This document shows positions 10,471 to 21,529 of a stretch of 64,000 nucleotides of DNA, piece after piece. The position numbers and the translations under genes were made by a program. The notes below the pieces were generated by a model. That model was not told where the DNA came from. It saw only the letters and a list, made by a program, of their open reading frames with translations, and ran no database searches. This DNA comes from Hirsutella rhossiliensis (Eukaryota; Ascomycota; Sordariomycetes; Hypocreales; Ophiocordycipitaceae). How positions within the stretch are numbered: position 1 is the first letter of the stretch; each line of letters starts with the position of its first letter. The stretch lies in NCBI RefSeq assembly GCF_020360975.1, contig NW_025408697.1:1-64000 (forward strand). The letters are read 5' to 3'.

Positions 10471-10739
10471 CAGCCCGAAGGGTGAATATCGTATACCTGC
10501 ACTCGACTTTCTTAAGGGTACCCACTAGAACCCCCTTCCGCCTTCAGCGGCTAACCAGCCGTTCGAACTACTTCCTGGCAGGCCCAGTCTAACTATAACC
10601 TATATCGTACCCCCTTCCCTGTAGCTTGTAGGAAGACGACGTTTAGTCACGGTAGAGTGGTGGATACAGTGGATCGCTCAGCTGTTGACCCTGACGCCGT
10701 TGTTGGTCAGCGAGGCGCATCTTCATCCCTGTCTCATAG

Positions 10740-12330
10740 TTAGCCGTGAATGCAGTACGTAGGAAACGCAGGCGTATAACCTTCCGTCGGCGTGTGGTTA
10801 TAGAGGCTCTGACGATCGAACGGCGCCTCAAGGAGTAAGCCTTTGAGCGAGGTAACCCGTGAGACGGCAACATAGCTAATACCGGCCTGGAAGTCGCGTG
10901 TAGCGAGATCAGTAACTATTTTATCCTTTGTTAGGCTCTGGCATTTGTGAACAGTAATAGCAAACGCCACGATTAGGGGAAACTGCGTGCGAGCGCAGGT
11001 CTCGTTGCCCACAAGGAAGTCCCGCCTGACTGGCAGGATGGGGTGAGATTTTCCTGCCCTCGTTAGTTGTTAGATACGGCGGTCCGTCGTAGCTATCAAA
11101 GTCCACCATAATAACGGCTGGGGGGTCTTCCAATGGATCGGCGCCTGCGCTCCAGGCGATATCGTATACAGTACCCTGAGCACCGTTAACTAGGCCAGCT
11201 GATTGCCACAGATTAGTCGTGAGCATCACCCTGGTGCCCTTAGCAACAGGGAACTTGTTAGATAGATTGCCAGCATTGTTGCTTGGTGCCTGCCCAGCGC
11301 CGTTGCCGTGATTCTTTGCCTCCACTTGTATTGCCGGGGCGTTGAGATGCACCATATGCTCGTGGTTGTATTGGTTGACCCGTGCCTTTGTAGAATACAC
11401 TCGCAAAGCGGTCCTGAAGCCGTCAAGCTCGCTCCGCGGTAGCCTGGCCTGTACCCGATTGCTAAGGAGGTTCCAGGATGGTATAGATAACTTTACATCA
11501 CGCAGTTCCTGCAACGCCTGACGGAACTGGGCCTGATCATCACCAGCCTGGCGCTGTGCCGTGGTCAGGAAGACGGTGCGGTCAAATAGGCGGTAGGCCA
11601 CCTGCCCTCTCCTTTCCAACGAAGACAGGCCGGTGCTAGTCGAATACAGGGGCTTTTGTCGGACTGGTGGTAACTGGAAGAAATCGCCCACAAGCACAAC
11701 GCTCACACCACCAAAGAACTCGAGGTTACGCTGTGGAAAGGCTTGTCGCAAACGGGAATCGATCCGCGCGAGCTGCTCAAGCCCTAGCATGCTCTTTTCA
11801 TCGATAACGAGGTATTTGATGTGCCGTAGGCGGGACTGAAGGGCGGCTGCGTCGGCCGGGGGAAGGTCGGTGAAAGTACCGCCTACTGGGAGGCGCAGCA
11901 ACGAATGAATGGTGCTGCCCTGTATCTGGTTACTCGCAACGCCTGTTGGCGCCACGCGGCATATAGGGCTAGGATTCGGTAGGGCGGCTGCCTGAAGATG
12001 GGAAGAAAGCACCTTGATAAGGAACGACTTGCCTGTGCCACCACCACCATCAACGTGGAGAAGGATTTGAGCAGGATTTTGCGCCTGGAAGTGGCCCATG
12101 AATGTGTCGTACACGAGCCGTTGTTGCGTATTCAGCGTATTACGCCAGTGAGGGCCAAGGACCTCCACATCGTTGGCCATGGGGTGGCTAGCGATAAGGT
12201 CTTTCCAGTAGCCGTCTCGGAGTTCCGGATAAGTACCCACATGCTGTGTCCAGTCGTAATTGATGTCGATATCGCGGCGGCCAAGTAGGTCAAGATCTTC
12301 CTGGGTAAGGGAGTTGTCAGGTAAAGGGCG
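10740..12330 (-). CDS. Helitron-1 Pif1-like helicase domain
   Basis: SF1B helicase of the Helitron replicase, proposed to unwind donor DNA behind Rep. The main block (12240 to about 11040) has Walker A GGGGTGKS near 12030-12050, APTGVASNQI, Walker B VIDEKSML near 11790-11810, VGDFFQLPPV near 11670-11700 and a QRQAGDD segment. A frameshift near 11030 moves the last part, with motif VI AFAITVHKCQSLT and YVAVSRVTSLKGLLL, into another frame (about 10740-11012). Apart from that shift, all expected motifs are present. It was once fused to the upstream Rep. Confidence 0.85.
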
Positions 12331-13814
12331 GCGAGGCGAATCCAGTCTTCGTCATCAAATTCTTCCTCCACAGGCAGAGCCTCGTATTGATCATCTTGAG
12401 GCTGTAATCGAGCCTCTTTTGGCCGACCGTAATGGTCATCACCATGACTGTGATGCTGCCAACAATAGGAGAAGGCCTCAGCGTGAGAACCAAAAAGCTG
12501 GCCGTCAACTGTGAGGAGATCATCAACCCGCCGATGTGGGTGGTTTAATGTTAGCTTTACACGACAGTAATCTGACCACTGTTGACCTTCTGGATCAGCC
12601 TGATAGCGAGGAAAGTAAACCAGCACTCGAGGCCTGCCGTTAATGTTGCCTGGCTGCCATTGCTTCCACTTGGAAGGGTCCCTAGGGCGGAAATTCCAGC
12701 ATTTCAGGAAGGAGACGTAGCTTAGGTCCGCTAGGGCTTCCGGGCGTTGAGTGTACTTTTCGTAAACGTTGGGGGCCTCGTCCACCTCATCGCCGTCAAT
12801 ACGGAGGGAGCGGGAATGCCTGTCAGGATTACGACAGTCGACGTACAGGCAAGTTCGTGACCCTTCCTGTAACGGCAGGCCGAGGAGCAAGTGGCTGACC
12901 TCCTGCTTCGAGTAATCCCGCTCCGCAACCAGCTGATTGAGGAGCTTTGACGTGAAGGAAATCAAGGGGTTGTGGTCCTTGACCCGGGGCATCAGGGCCT
13001 TCCCAATCTGGGCAAAAGACTCGCTCTTCTTTTCCGACTTGGAGCAGTATTTGGCCGCGTAATCGATTACCTGCTGTAGACTCGTGCAAGGCGAAACATC
13101 TGTATTGGCTAGCCACGCAACGGTAAGCAAGCGGTTGTAGTGGTTAATCTGGCCATCGTTCCGCTCGCCCCTAAAGCTCCAGTGTTTAGAGTGAGGAACC
13201 TTGTCAAGGAGGCTAGTAGGCGCTGGCCGTGAGGAAATCCAAAGCGGCACTCCACCTGCTTGGTATGCTTATTGAGCTGCATGCAGTAGTTGTTGCAGCG
13301 GTGGCGTTGCACGCGGTTGACTACCATCGATAGGAACTGAACGGTAAGGGATGTTCCAGTAGATTACCGATCAGGGTTCCCTTCCCCAGGAGCCTGTATT
13401 CGCTGTGGCTCTGGGTTCACTGCAGATACGTGGTATCCCCAGATGCGAGCGAATTGTTCCGGGACTGATCGTTGTCAGGATCTAAGTCTGGGTGGCCACT
13501 TAGCCAATATAGGCCGTGGTGGTGACTGGAACCCCTGCCCTGCCACTCGTAGCGGCCCCAAGAGTCCGTTAGGTTGAACTTCTGCTTCAAGCCAATAGCC
13601 TAAACAGCGCATAACGCTTATGAAAGTGGTACGCAGCGATGTGGGCGTTGTCTCGCAGTAGTTGCCGGGATAGAGCCATCCGCGCCGCCTCAGGAGCTGT
13701 TTGCCACTCGTCAAATCGAGGCATATGGCGGTATAGGGATTCCCAGTGGTAATCGGCTGCACTTGCAGTAGCGAAAAGGCCGGGCTTGCCTAGATTATAG
13801 GCATATGCTTCCAA
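12331..13814 (-). CDS. Helitron-1 Rep (HUH/Y2) domain, frameshifted
   Basis: Rolling-circle nickase of the Helitron. A piece at 13587-13814 carries the Helitron-like N-terminal fold. The HUH-type segment GRGSSHHHGLYWL is read near 13505-13545, and the two-Tyr motif DYAAKYCSK near 13038-13066. After it the protein runs open through SKLLNQLVAERDYSKQEVSH, CLYVDCRNPD and VYFPRYQADPEGQQW to about 12330, where a shift leads into the helicase. Between 13250 and 13475 several frame changes and stops occur, so the Rep cannot be made from one frame as written. Confidence 0.75.
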
Positions 13815-15733
13815 CTCCTTCCTTTGTTTATACCAATACGGCCGGGTGCCCTAATTACTGCGGCTTGGCGCGTGATCGACTGGATCAGGACCTGAGCCTC
13901 CGGCTCGTCAGGCTCAGCCATTGCTTCCTCTAGGTCGGCGCGTGTAAGGGGCTGACGGCGGCTGTCGCGTTGCTTGACGAGGTAGTCACTTCGCTTTCGG
14001 ACCTGCGCACGTAACAGCGTGTTGAGGGCGACGAAAGGCCACGTCTTATGGCGGGCGAAACGTCCGTCATGCCATCTCATCGCATGGGCAAGGTAGTCCT
14101 GGAACGTGATGCTCCGTAAACGAGGCTCCACGAAGTCGGCCTTGCCGTCAGGGTAGAGGGTAGGGAATGCAAGCGTTAGCAGCGGCTGGGAACGGTTGAA
14201 TTCGTCGATGGGGGTCCTGCGAACTGAAGGCAGCGGCATCTGGTGGTGAGCCTGCGCGTTACACGGTATATGCTCCACATCAGTCATACGCTCAGGGTTA
14301 GGGGTACCATCAAGAAATCGGGACTGCAGAGCGTTCAATTCGGTATCGGTAACCTGCAAATTCGGGATCGCTGATGCATCGGCATCGCTAGGATCCTCTT
14401 CCACAGCCTCCTCGACGGGGCCTTTGGGGACCTCGCCGTCAGGTATGTCAGCCACTTGGCTGGCAATGGAATCAACTATGTTGCCATCAAGAGGAAGCCG
14501 GTGCAAGCGATTCTGACTCACGACGATATCGCGATAGCCCCGGTGGTGGCGCTGTAGGTAGTGCAGCCACGCCAACAGGCATGAGCGGCGTACCCGCAAA
14601 TCGCGAGCAAACTGTTGCCGGAAGCGAGGGCTGCCCTCCATATTAGGAGGCCGCAGGAGGACGACATCTAGCTCTTCAGGTAGGACCGGGAGCTCTTCAA
14701 ATAGCCTGCCAACATTGCGAAGGAAGTGGACAACATGACCGCGATATTTATATTGAGCGCCACGTACCTGCAGGACCTTCACATGTACGTGAACTCTAGC
14801 AATGAGCATCTCCTCGACCATCGTTAGATCGGGTAGATCGCTCGGGACTTCCCCAAAGTCAAGGTTGTTCGCAGCGCTAAAGAAGTAGGGCTCGTTGGGG
14901 CCTTTCTTCCTGTCTCGACTAATGCAGCGGCTGCAGATTTTCAAGCTATTTCGCTTCATATCGAACCAACGCTCCTGGCAGCGAATGCAACTATGCATCT
15001 TGTCGTCATTCAGGGCAGTATAGAACTCGCGCACAAGGGCTCGATCCCCCTCACAAAGGGCAGGCAAGTCAAGGTCCCCTGTAAAAGGCGGATCAACTAT
15101 CTGATCGAACTGTCGCTCTTCAGGCTGTGGCCGTGGCCGGGGGTTAATGTTGACTCGACGTGTATAGCGGCCGCGGCGACGACTCTGTGGCAGTAATGAA
15201 GGAGGGGTACGAGGCGATTCCTTCGGTATAGGCGTGCCTTGCACAACAGAAGCCGATGGGAGAGTGCCTTGAGGAATTGGCGTTTCTGGAATCGGCGTGC
15301 CCAGAACTACTGTTGGCAGGCCAAGGGTAGGAGGGGTGGGAAGGTCCTCTACCGCGCTTGAGGTAGATGGCCCCGGCAGAGGTCTAGGCAGTCCCTGGAG
15401 TGCGGGCGCCAGGGCACGGCATAACGTAGATGTGGCAGGGGGTCGTAAGACTTGCACACACGCAGGCGTTGGCGCAGCCCGCCTTGGAGGCGTCAGGTTA
15501 GCTAGAGAATCGGTCCGTTTCGTGGCTCTGCGTGGCGATAGCCTCAAGGCGAAATTCCGCATTGCGGCAACGGCGGCTCGAGATTCGGTTACCCGTTCCT
15601 TTCGGCGTGCCCTACAGCTAGCACAGTCTCTTGTAAACTTCGTAGGGTCCTTGACGCTTCGAAATTCGACTTCGGGCAGGTCTTGCTTGCAGGTATGGCA
15701 ATTCCGAACTGCCTGGGGTATGTCGTCCTCCAT
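13790..15733 (-). CDS. Helitron-1 N-terminal region with two zinc clusters
   Basis: A 647-residue open frame from ATG 15733. Residues 12-40 hold CHTC and CASC pairs. Residues 85-205 are Pro/Ser-rich with repeats of GTPIP. Residues 249-270 hold CIRC and CSRC around QERWFDMKR, the DUF6570-type zinc segment found in fungal and animal Helitron replicases. The later part includes MVEEMLIARVHVHVKVLQVR and LTLAFPTLYPDGKADF, both common in the family, and the frame ends with a shift at the start of the Helitron-like N domain (RIGINKGRSWKHMPII). It is the longest intact Helitron-1 frame. Confidence 0.8.
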   Translation of the reverse strand: MEDDIPQAVRNCHTCKQDLPEVEFRSVKDPTKFTRDCASCRARRKERVTESRAAVAAMRNFALRLSPRRATKRTDSLANLTPPRRAAPTPACVQVLRPPATSTLCRALAPALQGLPRPLPGPSTSSAVEDLPTPPTLGLPTVVLGTPIPETPIPQGTLPSASVVQGTPIPKESPRTPPSLLPQSRRRGRYTRRVNINPRPRPQPEERQFDQIVDPPFTGDLDLPALCEGDRALVREFYTALNDDKMHSCIRCQERWFDMKRNSLKICSRCISRDRKKGPNEPYFFSAANNLDFGEVPSDLPDLTMVEEMLIARVHVHVKVLQVRGAQYKYRGHVVHFLRNVGRLFEELPVLPEELDVVLLRPPNMEGSPRFRQQFARDLRVRRSCLLAWLHYLQRHHRGYRDIVVSQNRLHRLPLDGNIVDSIASQVADIPDGEVPKGPVEEAVEEDPSDADASAIPNLQVTDTELNALQSRFLDGTPNPERMTDVEHIPCNAQAHHQMPLPSVRRTPIDEFNRSQPLLTLAFPTLYPDGKADFVEPRLRSITFQDYLAHAMRWHDGRFARHKTWPFVALNTLLRAQVRKRSDYLVKQRDSRRQPLTRADLEEAMAEPDEPEAQVLIQSITRQAAVIRAPGRIGINKGRSWKHMPII

Positions 15734-15840
15734 CTGGCCGTATATGTATCCACCTCTTACCCTTCAGACTGCTAGAAGAGACAGAATAACCGGAGAATCT
15801 TGGGAGGTGGGCCGGCTGCCGAGGTAATAGGTGAACCTAT

Positions 15841-16693
15841 AAACCGTTAGTAACATGATTAGTTTGATAGATTGGGCAGAAAGAGAACCAGCCGCTATGT
15901 AGGTTAGTGTAAAGAGTGCCTAGCGACCCAGTAAATTGATGGCATGGATGGAAGAAAGGAAGAACTGGAAGCTCTTGGAGAGCCTGCCAAGCTGGCCAGT
16001 TACCTAGTCAACGCTCAGGGTATTTTTGCGGGCCTTCATTTGGTGACGTTATCGGCCGACCAATCCGCGCACGAGTTGAGCACAAGCCAGGCCAATTAGC
16101 CAATCAGAGGAGGTTTTATGCTCGAATCTTTCTGACTGAGTAGAACGCCCTTCGGGCTGAACGAGAGGAAGGCTCGCCAGCCGCGGCTCGCGCAAAGAAG
16201 CCTTTCGGAACGAAATTTGGCGACAAGAGAACCGGAGAAGAGTTGGCTACAGAAGAGAGAGAGAGAGTTGGCGACAGTAGATAGGAGACAGGAAGAAGAG
16301 TGAGGTCGAGATACGAGACACGGCGAGAGACGTAGAGCATTATCGTGAGTGAAACCGAGACAGAGCGTCGGGGAGGCAGGCTAGGCCGCTGGAGGGAGAT
16401 TTTGTTTAAAAGGCGCAAACTCAAAGGGCGTGGAGAGACGGCAGGGTTGAAGAGAGATGAGTGGGTAATGCATGTCTGGGCGAGTGGAAGGCTCGGAAAA
16501 TTTACATGTGCTACCGGTATAAGTCGTAGGTATAAACAGAATAAGGAGTATATTGGGAAGTTTTGACTTGATCGTCTTCATGAAAAGGAGAACAAGAAGA
16601 GAAGAGAATGTGCTATTCGAGCCTTTGGCAGTTGATTTTGAGGATGATGAGACATGTTGTCATGTTGTATTGTTTCGTTTGAAGCTTTAAAGT
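15841..16693. other. Helitron-1 5' flank/spacer with GA-rich tracts
   Basis: No motif-bearing frame. Purine-rich tracts on the plus strand at about 16205-16440 include (GA)n near 16250-16270. Part of this may be the Helitron-1 5' leader. Confidence 0.4.
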
Positions 16694-18107
16694 TTAGAGA
16701 ATATTCTTGGGCGGACGTCGGGCGCGCAGTGGTCGGGAAGATATCGACGCGGGAGGTCTGATAGAGCCAGAGGCGGATGTGTCTTGGTGATTGACCTGTT
16801 CGGTGTCCGTCTCTGACTCTGCGGGGTCTTCCGGGGACAGAAAGGAGGAGGTATCGGATTTGGGGGAGTCTTGACCGTCACAGTCGGTGATTATGGTGGA
16901 AGTTTCGGGAGAAAGTCGCGGTCTCTTGGTTGGGGTTTGGTAGGGATCGGGCATTGACCGACTTGATGCCAGCATAAGGATCGACTGGGCCAGAAGCATG
17001 CGGCGTGGGGAGGCGGGGCTTTGGGCGGCCTTGGGTTTCTTCGTAGAGGTAAACCTGGCCAACGCAACGCTATAGTCCGAGGATTGCCGACCGCGCTCTT
17101 GGGTGTCGTCGGCAGTAGTTGTGTTGCAGAAGCCTGGTCGGACATGGCCTTGTCGTGGAAAGTCCACGTGTCGGGGACGACGATGAAGATATAGTCTTGG
17201 TCGAAAGCCGGGGCATGTTTCATGATCTGGTGATCCAGTAAGCCGGCGATTTTGCCCGTACAGGTGAAGAGAGCGTTCGACTGGAACTGGCTGTCGCGCC
17301 TCTCGGTCATCTTCTTGCATAGGGAGGTCCAAGGATTAGCGTGAATGGGGAAGATGACGAAAACTTGGAAGGGGCGAAAGCCCTTGAAGGGGGTTTTGCC
17401 GGGAATCCCAGGACAAATAAAGGTGGAGAGCTGGACAAAGCCGCAGCAGCTCAGCTGGGTGTCGTCAAGGGCCGCAGCCGAGTTTCCATGCAGGAGGTCG
17501 CGGCCGGAGCCGATGACAGGTCCCGTGAAGGAGACAATGGGTTGTATCGTTGGGAAAGTATCCACCGAGCTGAGGTGCGAGTGACAATTCTATGGATATC
17601 GTCAGGAGGGCAGTGGCGACAGAGATTTGGAGCATAGACTCACGGTTGGTAGCTGTGATCGCGGACTATAAGCGCGGGGACGGTGTATTCTGTGATGTTA
17701 TCATCGTCCGACTCAAGCCATCACGTCGCTCGATTTCCCACGTCAGGGCAAAGGGATGAACACGGCCGACCATGAAGAACCATTGCTCGGTCCATTCCGA
17801 GGAGATTATCTGTTGGTTGTATATGGAAATATTAAGGCTGAAGAAGATGCAGGTCGATGGATTGCCAGTATCTGACCGGATTGCTGCATACTCCGGAGTC
17901 GACAGCCATGAGGGCGTGGGAAGGAAGACCCTCGCTAGGGTTTCTGCGTTGAGCCCTTTGACACGATGCTCATTCTGGTAGGCGAACCTAGACGGGCAGC
18001 CGGGCTGGACAAAGGCCATCATGGACATGTCGGCGCCAGCATTTTCTGGCTGTCAAGAGGTTGCCGCGGGAGGACGAGGTATCGACGTTGAGCTGGGAGG
18101 CCGACAT
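16694..18107 (-). CDS. Spliced hypothetical protein, possible OB-fold
   Basis: A probable start at 18107 (MSASQLNVDTSSSRGNLL) leads, after one frame change near 18045, to CPSRFAYQNEHRVKGLNAE, TEQWFFMVGRVHPFALTWEI and a clean intron at 17590-17643 (GTGAGT to ATAG, 54 nt, CTGAC branch site). The second exon has SFTGPVIGSGRDLL, LFTCTGKIAGLLDHQIM and DYIFIVVPDTWTFHDKA, then a Ser/Pro/Arg-rich tail ending RARRPPKNIL at 16694. A further frame change lies near 17100. The TCTGKIAG and DYIFIVVPDTW strands suggest an OB-like barrel, which would fit an RPA-like helper carried by or near Helitrons. That is an inference from pattern and location only. The intact intron suggests a formerly expressed gene. 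Confidence 0.5.
17590..17643 (-). other. Intron in hypothetical gene
   Basis: Minus-strand GTGAGT donor, CTGAC branch sequence and TAG acceptor; 54 nt. Removing it joins two open frames in phase. Confidence 0.75.
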
Positions 18108-19499
18108 CGTGAGAACATGGCAGATGTAGTCACCGTGGAAGTGTAAATGAGGGGTTACGCAGAGTGGAGGTGGGCATCCTATAAAGCAGGTTTTCTTGCT
18201 GCTCGAAAGAGGGCTCGCGGCTAGGGTCGGGAGACTTAAGAGTCAGAGAATGCTACCTAGGTGATAGATTAGAAGCGGGGGTATGCGGGAATGAGCTGGC
18301 GAGGTTCTTGAACAGTCTCGACCATCTGGTTCTATGGTCGTGAGTGAAGTAGGGAGCCGGGGGTTGGAAGTTGAGTAGGGGTGATGGCTATGTCGCGAGA
18401 AGTTGGAGGTCGGCGAACGGTAAGGTTAGTGTGGGTAAGTCTGCGGAGAAAGAAAGTCCAGCAGTACCCTTCGGTGTCATCGTTGCATGGAGTAGATAGC
18501 AAAGGCGACAATAACGAATGAGAGTGAAGGAAAGAAAGAGGTTATGGTAGTATTGCAGGGGTCCCTTTTTGACGGTCGTCGGTAGTTGGATGGGCATTGC
18601 GTGCGGCTGAGCGAGGCGGGTGCCGACCGTGTCGAGTCCACTATTGGGACACGGTGAAGTCGGATATAGGGGACGAGCTGAGGAGGAGGATGCGAGTTGG
18701 TCACGAGAACTCTCCAAGAGGGTTTGCAAGTCGAGACTCCGGTGGCTAGCGACTACAAGAGGACAGGCAGGGGGATCCTGGCTGTCGCTTTAGCATGAAG
18801 GCCGTTGATGCGACGTTGGTGGTGGCGAGGGAGCAAACCTAGCCGGGTAGTCCGGTTGCACGAGGACACCGTGGACATGTTATCGCCGGCAGCCTTTTGG
18901 CTGTTGCTCGACGAGGTGGAGTGGCAGATATTGATGGAGCAACTGATGCGCAAGGTGGGTGGGACGGCGTTGGAAGGGCCGGAGAGTATGGTTGGAAGTG
19001 TGCGGCGGGCGGTTGGCGCGGCCACCCCATGTGCCGGAGGTCGGCAGTAGCCAGGGATTGGCTGGAGTGCGCAAAGAGAGCACGGCGATGGAAGGGCCGC
19101 CTTTGGCAAAGCTGGGGTAGCAGGTCGCACGTGGAGACCAGCCGAGGGTCGGGACGGTGGACGCACATAGGAGGGTAAATGGGGATTACAAAGGGGTAGT
19201 AGTATTGCATCGCTTCGGTACCATAGGCAAGCATTATAAGGAAGAAATGCCACGGCCATGAGAGTAGTGATCGTTAGGAAGCTTCCACTCGGAAAGAAAT
19301 AGTGTACGCCAAGAAGCGAGATTATCCAAGTGGAAGTGCTCCGGAGCCAAAACTTTCTAGCCTGTTGCCAATCCACGCTAGTCGACGTCGAGGAGGCAGT
19401 AGCATGGCGGACAGTCCTGCAGGAAGCTAGGCGAGGCGGCCGCTCACCGTGGAGCCTGTTCGTTGTCAGTCGAGGATGGAGAAGAGGGTAGGAACGGGG
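18108..19499. other. Spacer between unknown gene and Helitron-2
   Basis: Open frames of 60-200 codons occur on both strands but show low-complexity Pro/Ser/His bias and no domains. It holds the 19081-19170 copy of the dispersed segment at 61-149. The 5' end of Helitron-2 probably lies here, but I cannot place it. Confidence 0.4.
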
Positions 19500-20053
19500 A
19501 GTGCCTGTTTCGGGGTGCGGAGATGATACAGGGCAACTCCGAGAAGGGCACGGAGCACGGGAGACAAGGTTGGGGCGGTTCGGGAGATACAGATCAGTGG
19601 CGAATGAAGCATTAACGTTCCGGCTGATTCAGCCTAAGCAGTCTGCGGTCGAAGAAACCGCATGGAGAAAGCATGCAGGGGCGATCGCAAAGTCACTGCC
19701 GAGAAGACCGCCGCGAGGCGGTTTGCGTCAAGCAGAGCACGGAAGTCCCGTAATTTGGTCAGCAGCGGAAATTCCGCGCAACGTCAGTCACCGAGTCCGC
19801 TTCCGAGGTTCGTGTTGCCTACAGAACGTGGAGACCAGGGGGCAGTGGGCTCTGACAGTCCGCCCCTTCATCGGCCGTTTTTGCCCCAGGAGAGGGGTCC
19901 TGAAGGTGACGGGCAGGGAGATAAGGCGGCGACCGGCGGTGTCCCGGGTGTTCGTTCGAAAAGGGACCGACGCTCCGACCTATCCAGCCCAAGGATACGA
20001 CTTTCCAAGACCTAAGACGAACGGCGCAATTTGCAGCATCGATTGCATGGGGT

Positions 20054-21330
20054 TTGCCCAAGCTCCGTCGGGGACCGGTTCGGCGGCCAAGGGCACAGGT
20101 GGGTGTGGACGATGGCGCAGCAGAGGCAGCGGACGGCTCGCTGCGCGGACAGAGGCAGTCCCGGAGGCGGGAGAAGAGAGCCCGTCTTCCTAGCCGGGAT
20201 GGGCGCCCGATAAAACAGGTCCGAAGTGGAATCGGAAGGCATAGGAGACGGGAGCTGCAGGCCGAAGACCTGGCGAGTGTGCTGCGCTTTTTGGAGGAAG
20301 ACTTTGCCTTGAAGGAGAGATTGTCTAACGATCAGACGTGGTGCACGCCAATACCGCTCGAGAGGAAGGTGTCGACGGTGCGAGACTTCTATCAGGCGTT
20401 CCACGATGCGAGCACGTTGCCGATACGGACCTGCATGGTGTGCTACCGCAAGTGTACGAGAGGAGAGTTGAGGGAGATTACATGGGATCATTGGCTGTCA
20501 AGTTGCGTACCAAAGGGCGGCCGCTCACCATTTTCATGCCGGAGTTGCTTTCCTGAGGGCGAGTCCGTGTCGGTGTGCGCCGAGTGTGGCCGATGCCTGG
20601 CGCGCAGGAGCCTGTCGCCGGCGATCCACCTTCACAGTCGCCTTGGCTGCGAGCACATGTTCCCGATGAGCTCAAGGGACTGACGCCGGTCGAAGAGAAG
20701 CTCATCTCGCTGAACTCATGTTACGGGTTTGTCACGAGATATAGCATTCCGGGCGGGCAGAGACAGAGCGTGAAGTATCCGAGGCATGTCAGGGGCCACA
20801 TCACAGTGTTTCCGAACAATGTGCAGGAGCTGGCCACCAAAGTGCTCCCGCACCCCCTTTTGCAAGCACTGGACGAGATCCACATCTCGTGGCAGGGCGC
20901 GGAGAAGCCGGCACCGAGCGACCTGTCGAGTCTCTTGTCGGTGAGGCGGCGGGTGGTCGAGAGGGCCCTTGTCTGGCTGAAGCGGAACAACCCCCACTAC
21001 GCCGAGATCGAGATCGACGCGGCGGAGATGGAGAGCTGGGGAGACTCGATACACGGGGTACCGTCGTCGGTGTGCGATCGTATGGAGCGGAACGAGCCGT
21101 CTGGGTGGGAGAAAGCGCGGACGGCGCACGTTGTGCCGCCCACGGAACGCGCCGTGGACGAGGAGGGCCGGTGGAGATCGAGGAGCTCTTCGCCCTGCTC
21201 AACCAAGGACAAGAAGCCGGCGGCCAGGGTGAAGGTCACGGGCCCAACGGAGAAGGCGCGGTTCGCGATGGAAGTGACGCCTGCCCCGACCAGAACGTTC
21301 CAGCGATCAACGAGGTGACGTCTTCTGGCA
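20054..21330 (+). CDS. Helitron-2 N-terminal zinc-rich region
   Basis: Around 20430-20630 Cys pairs occur in CMVCYRKC, CRSC and CAECGRC, matching the Cys-rich domain before Helitron-like N. Then GLTPVEEKLISLNSCYGFVT and VKYPRHVRGHITVFPNNVQE (about 20680-20850) form the conserved block of this replicase class, with LLQALDEIHISWQG and RALVWLKRNNPHYAEIEID after it. A frameshift near 20670 links the two blocks and another near 21130-21190 precedes an acidic linker. Confidence 0.7.
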
Positions 21331-21529
21331 TGTTCGCGCTCGACGGACCGCCAGACGTCGCGGACGTGGAGAAGCTGCAGTTTGCCTGTGACGCTGTTGG
21401 TGAAGGTGCCGACGACGGCCGTGCGGGCCGAGAGCGTCGGGTCCCTAGCCGGGGTTCGGGGCGTGGCGACGGTGGTTGTGAGCCATACATCCGGGTTTCG
21501 CGGGGGTGAGTTTACCGATTCCTTTGAGG

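Larger units (their letters stand above)
10413..15840 (-). mobile_element. Helitron-1, full Rep/Helicase element with frameshifts
   Basis: This is a minus-strand rolling-circle transposon with a zinc-binding N-terminal part, an HUH/Y2 Rep and a Pif1-like helicase. The right edge is fixed by comparison with Helitron-3: identity starts at TAAAATACTTCGAACACC (10413 here, 52520 there) and the flanks differ. Just inside is an 8-bp stem (CCGTTAAG/CTTAACGG, 10430-10463) with an inner TTGC/GCAA stem. The terminus does not read as a plain CTRR. The 5' end is not defined: no second copy covers it, and 15840 is an estimate just upstream of the first start codon. Confidence 0.8.

Noticed and set aside
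15297..15827. Plus-strand frame of 176 codons
   Set aside because: Antisense to the Helitron-1 N-terminal region, which has zinc clusters and family motifs; no motifs on the plus strand.
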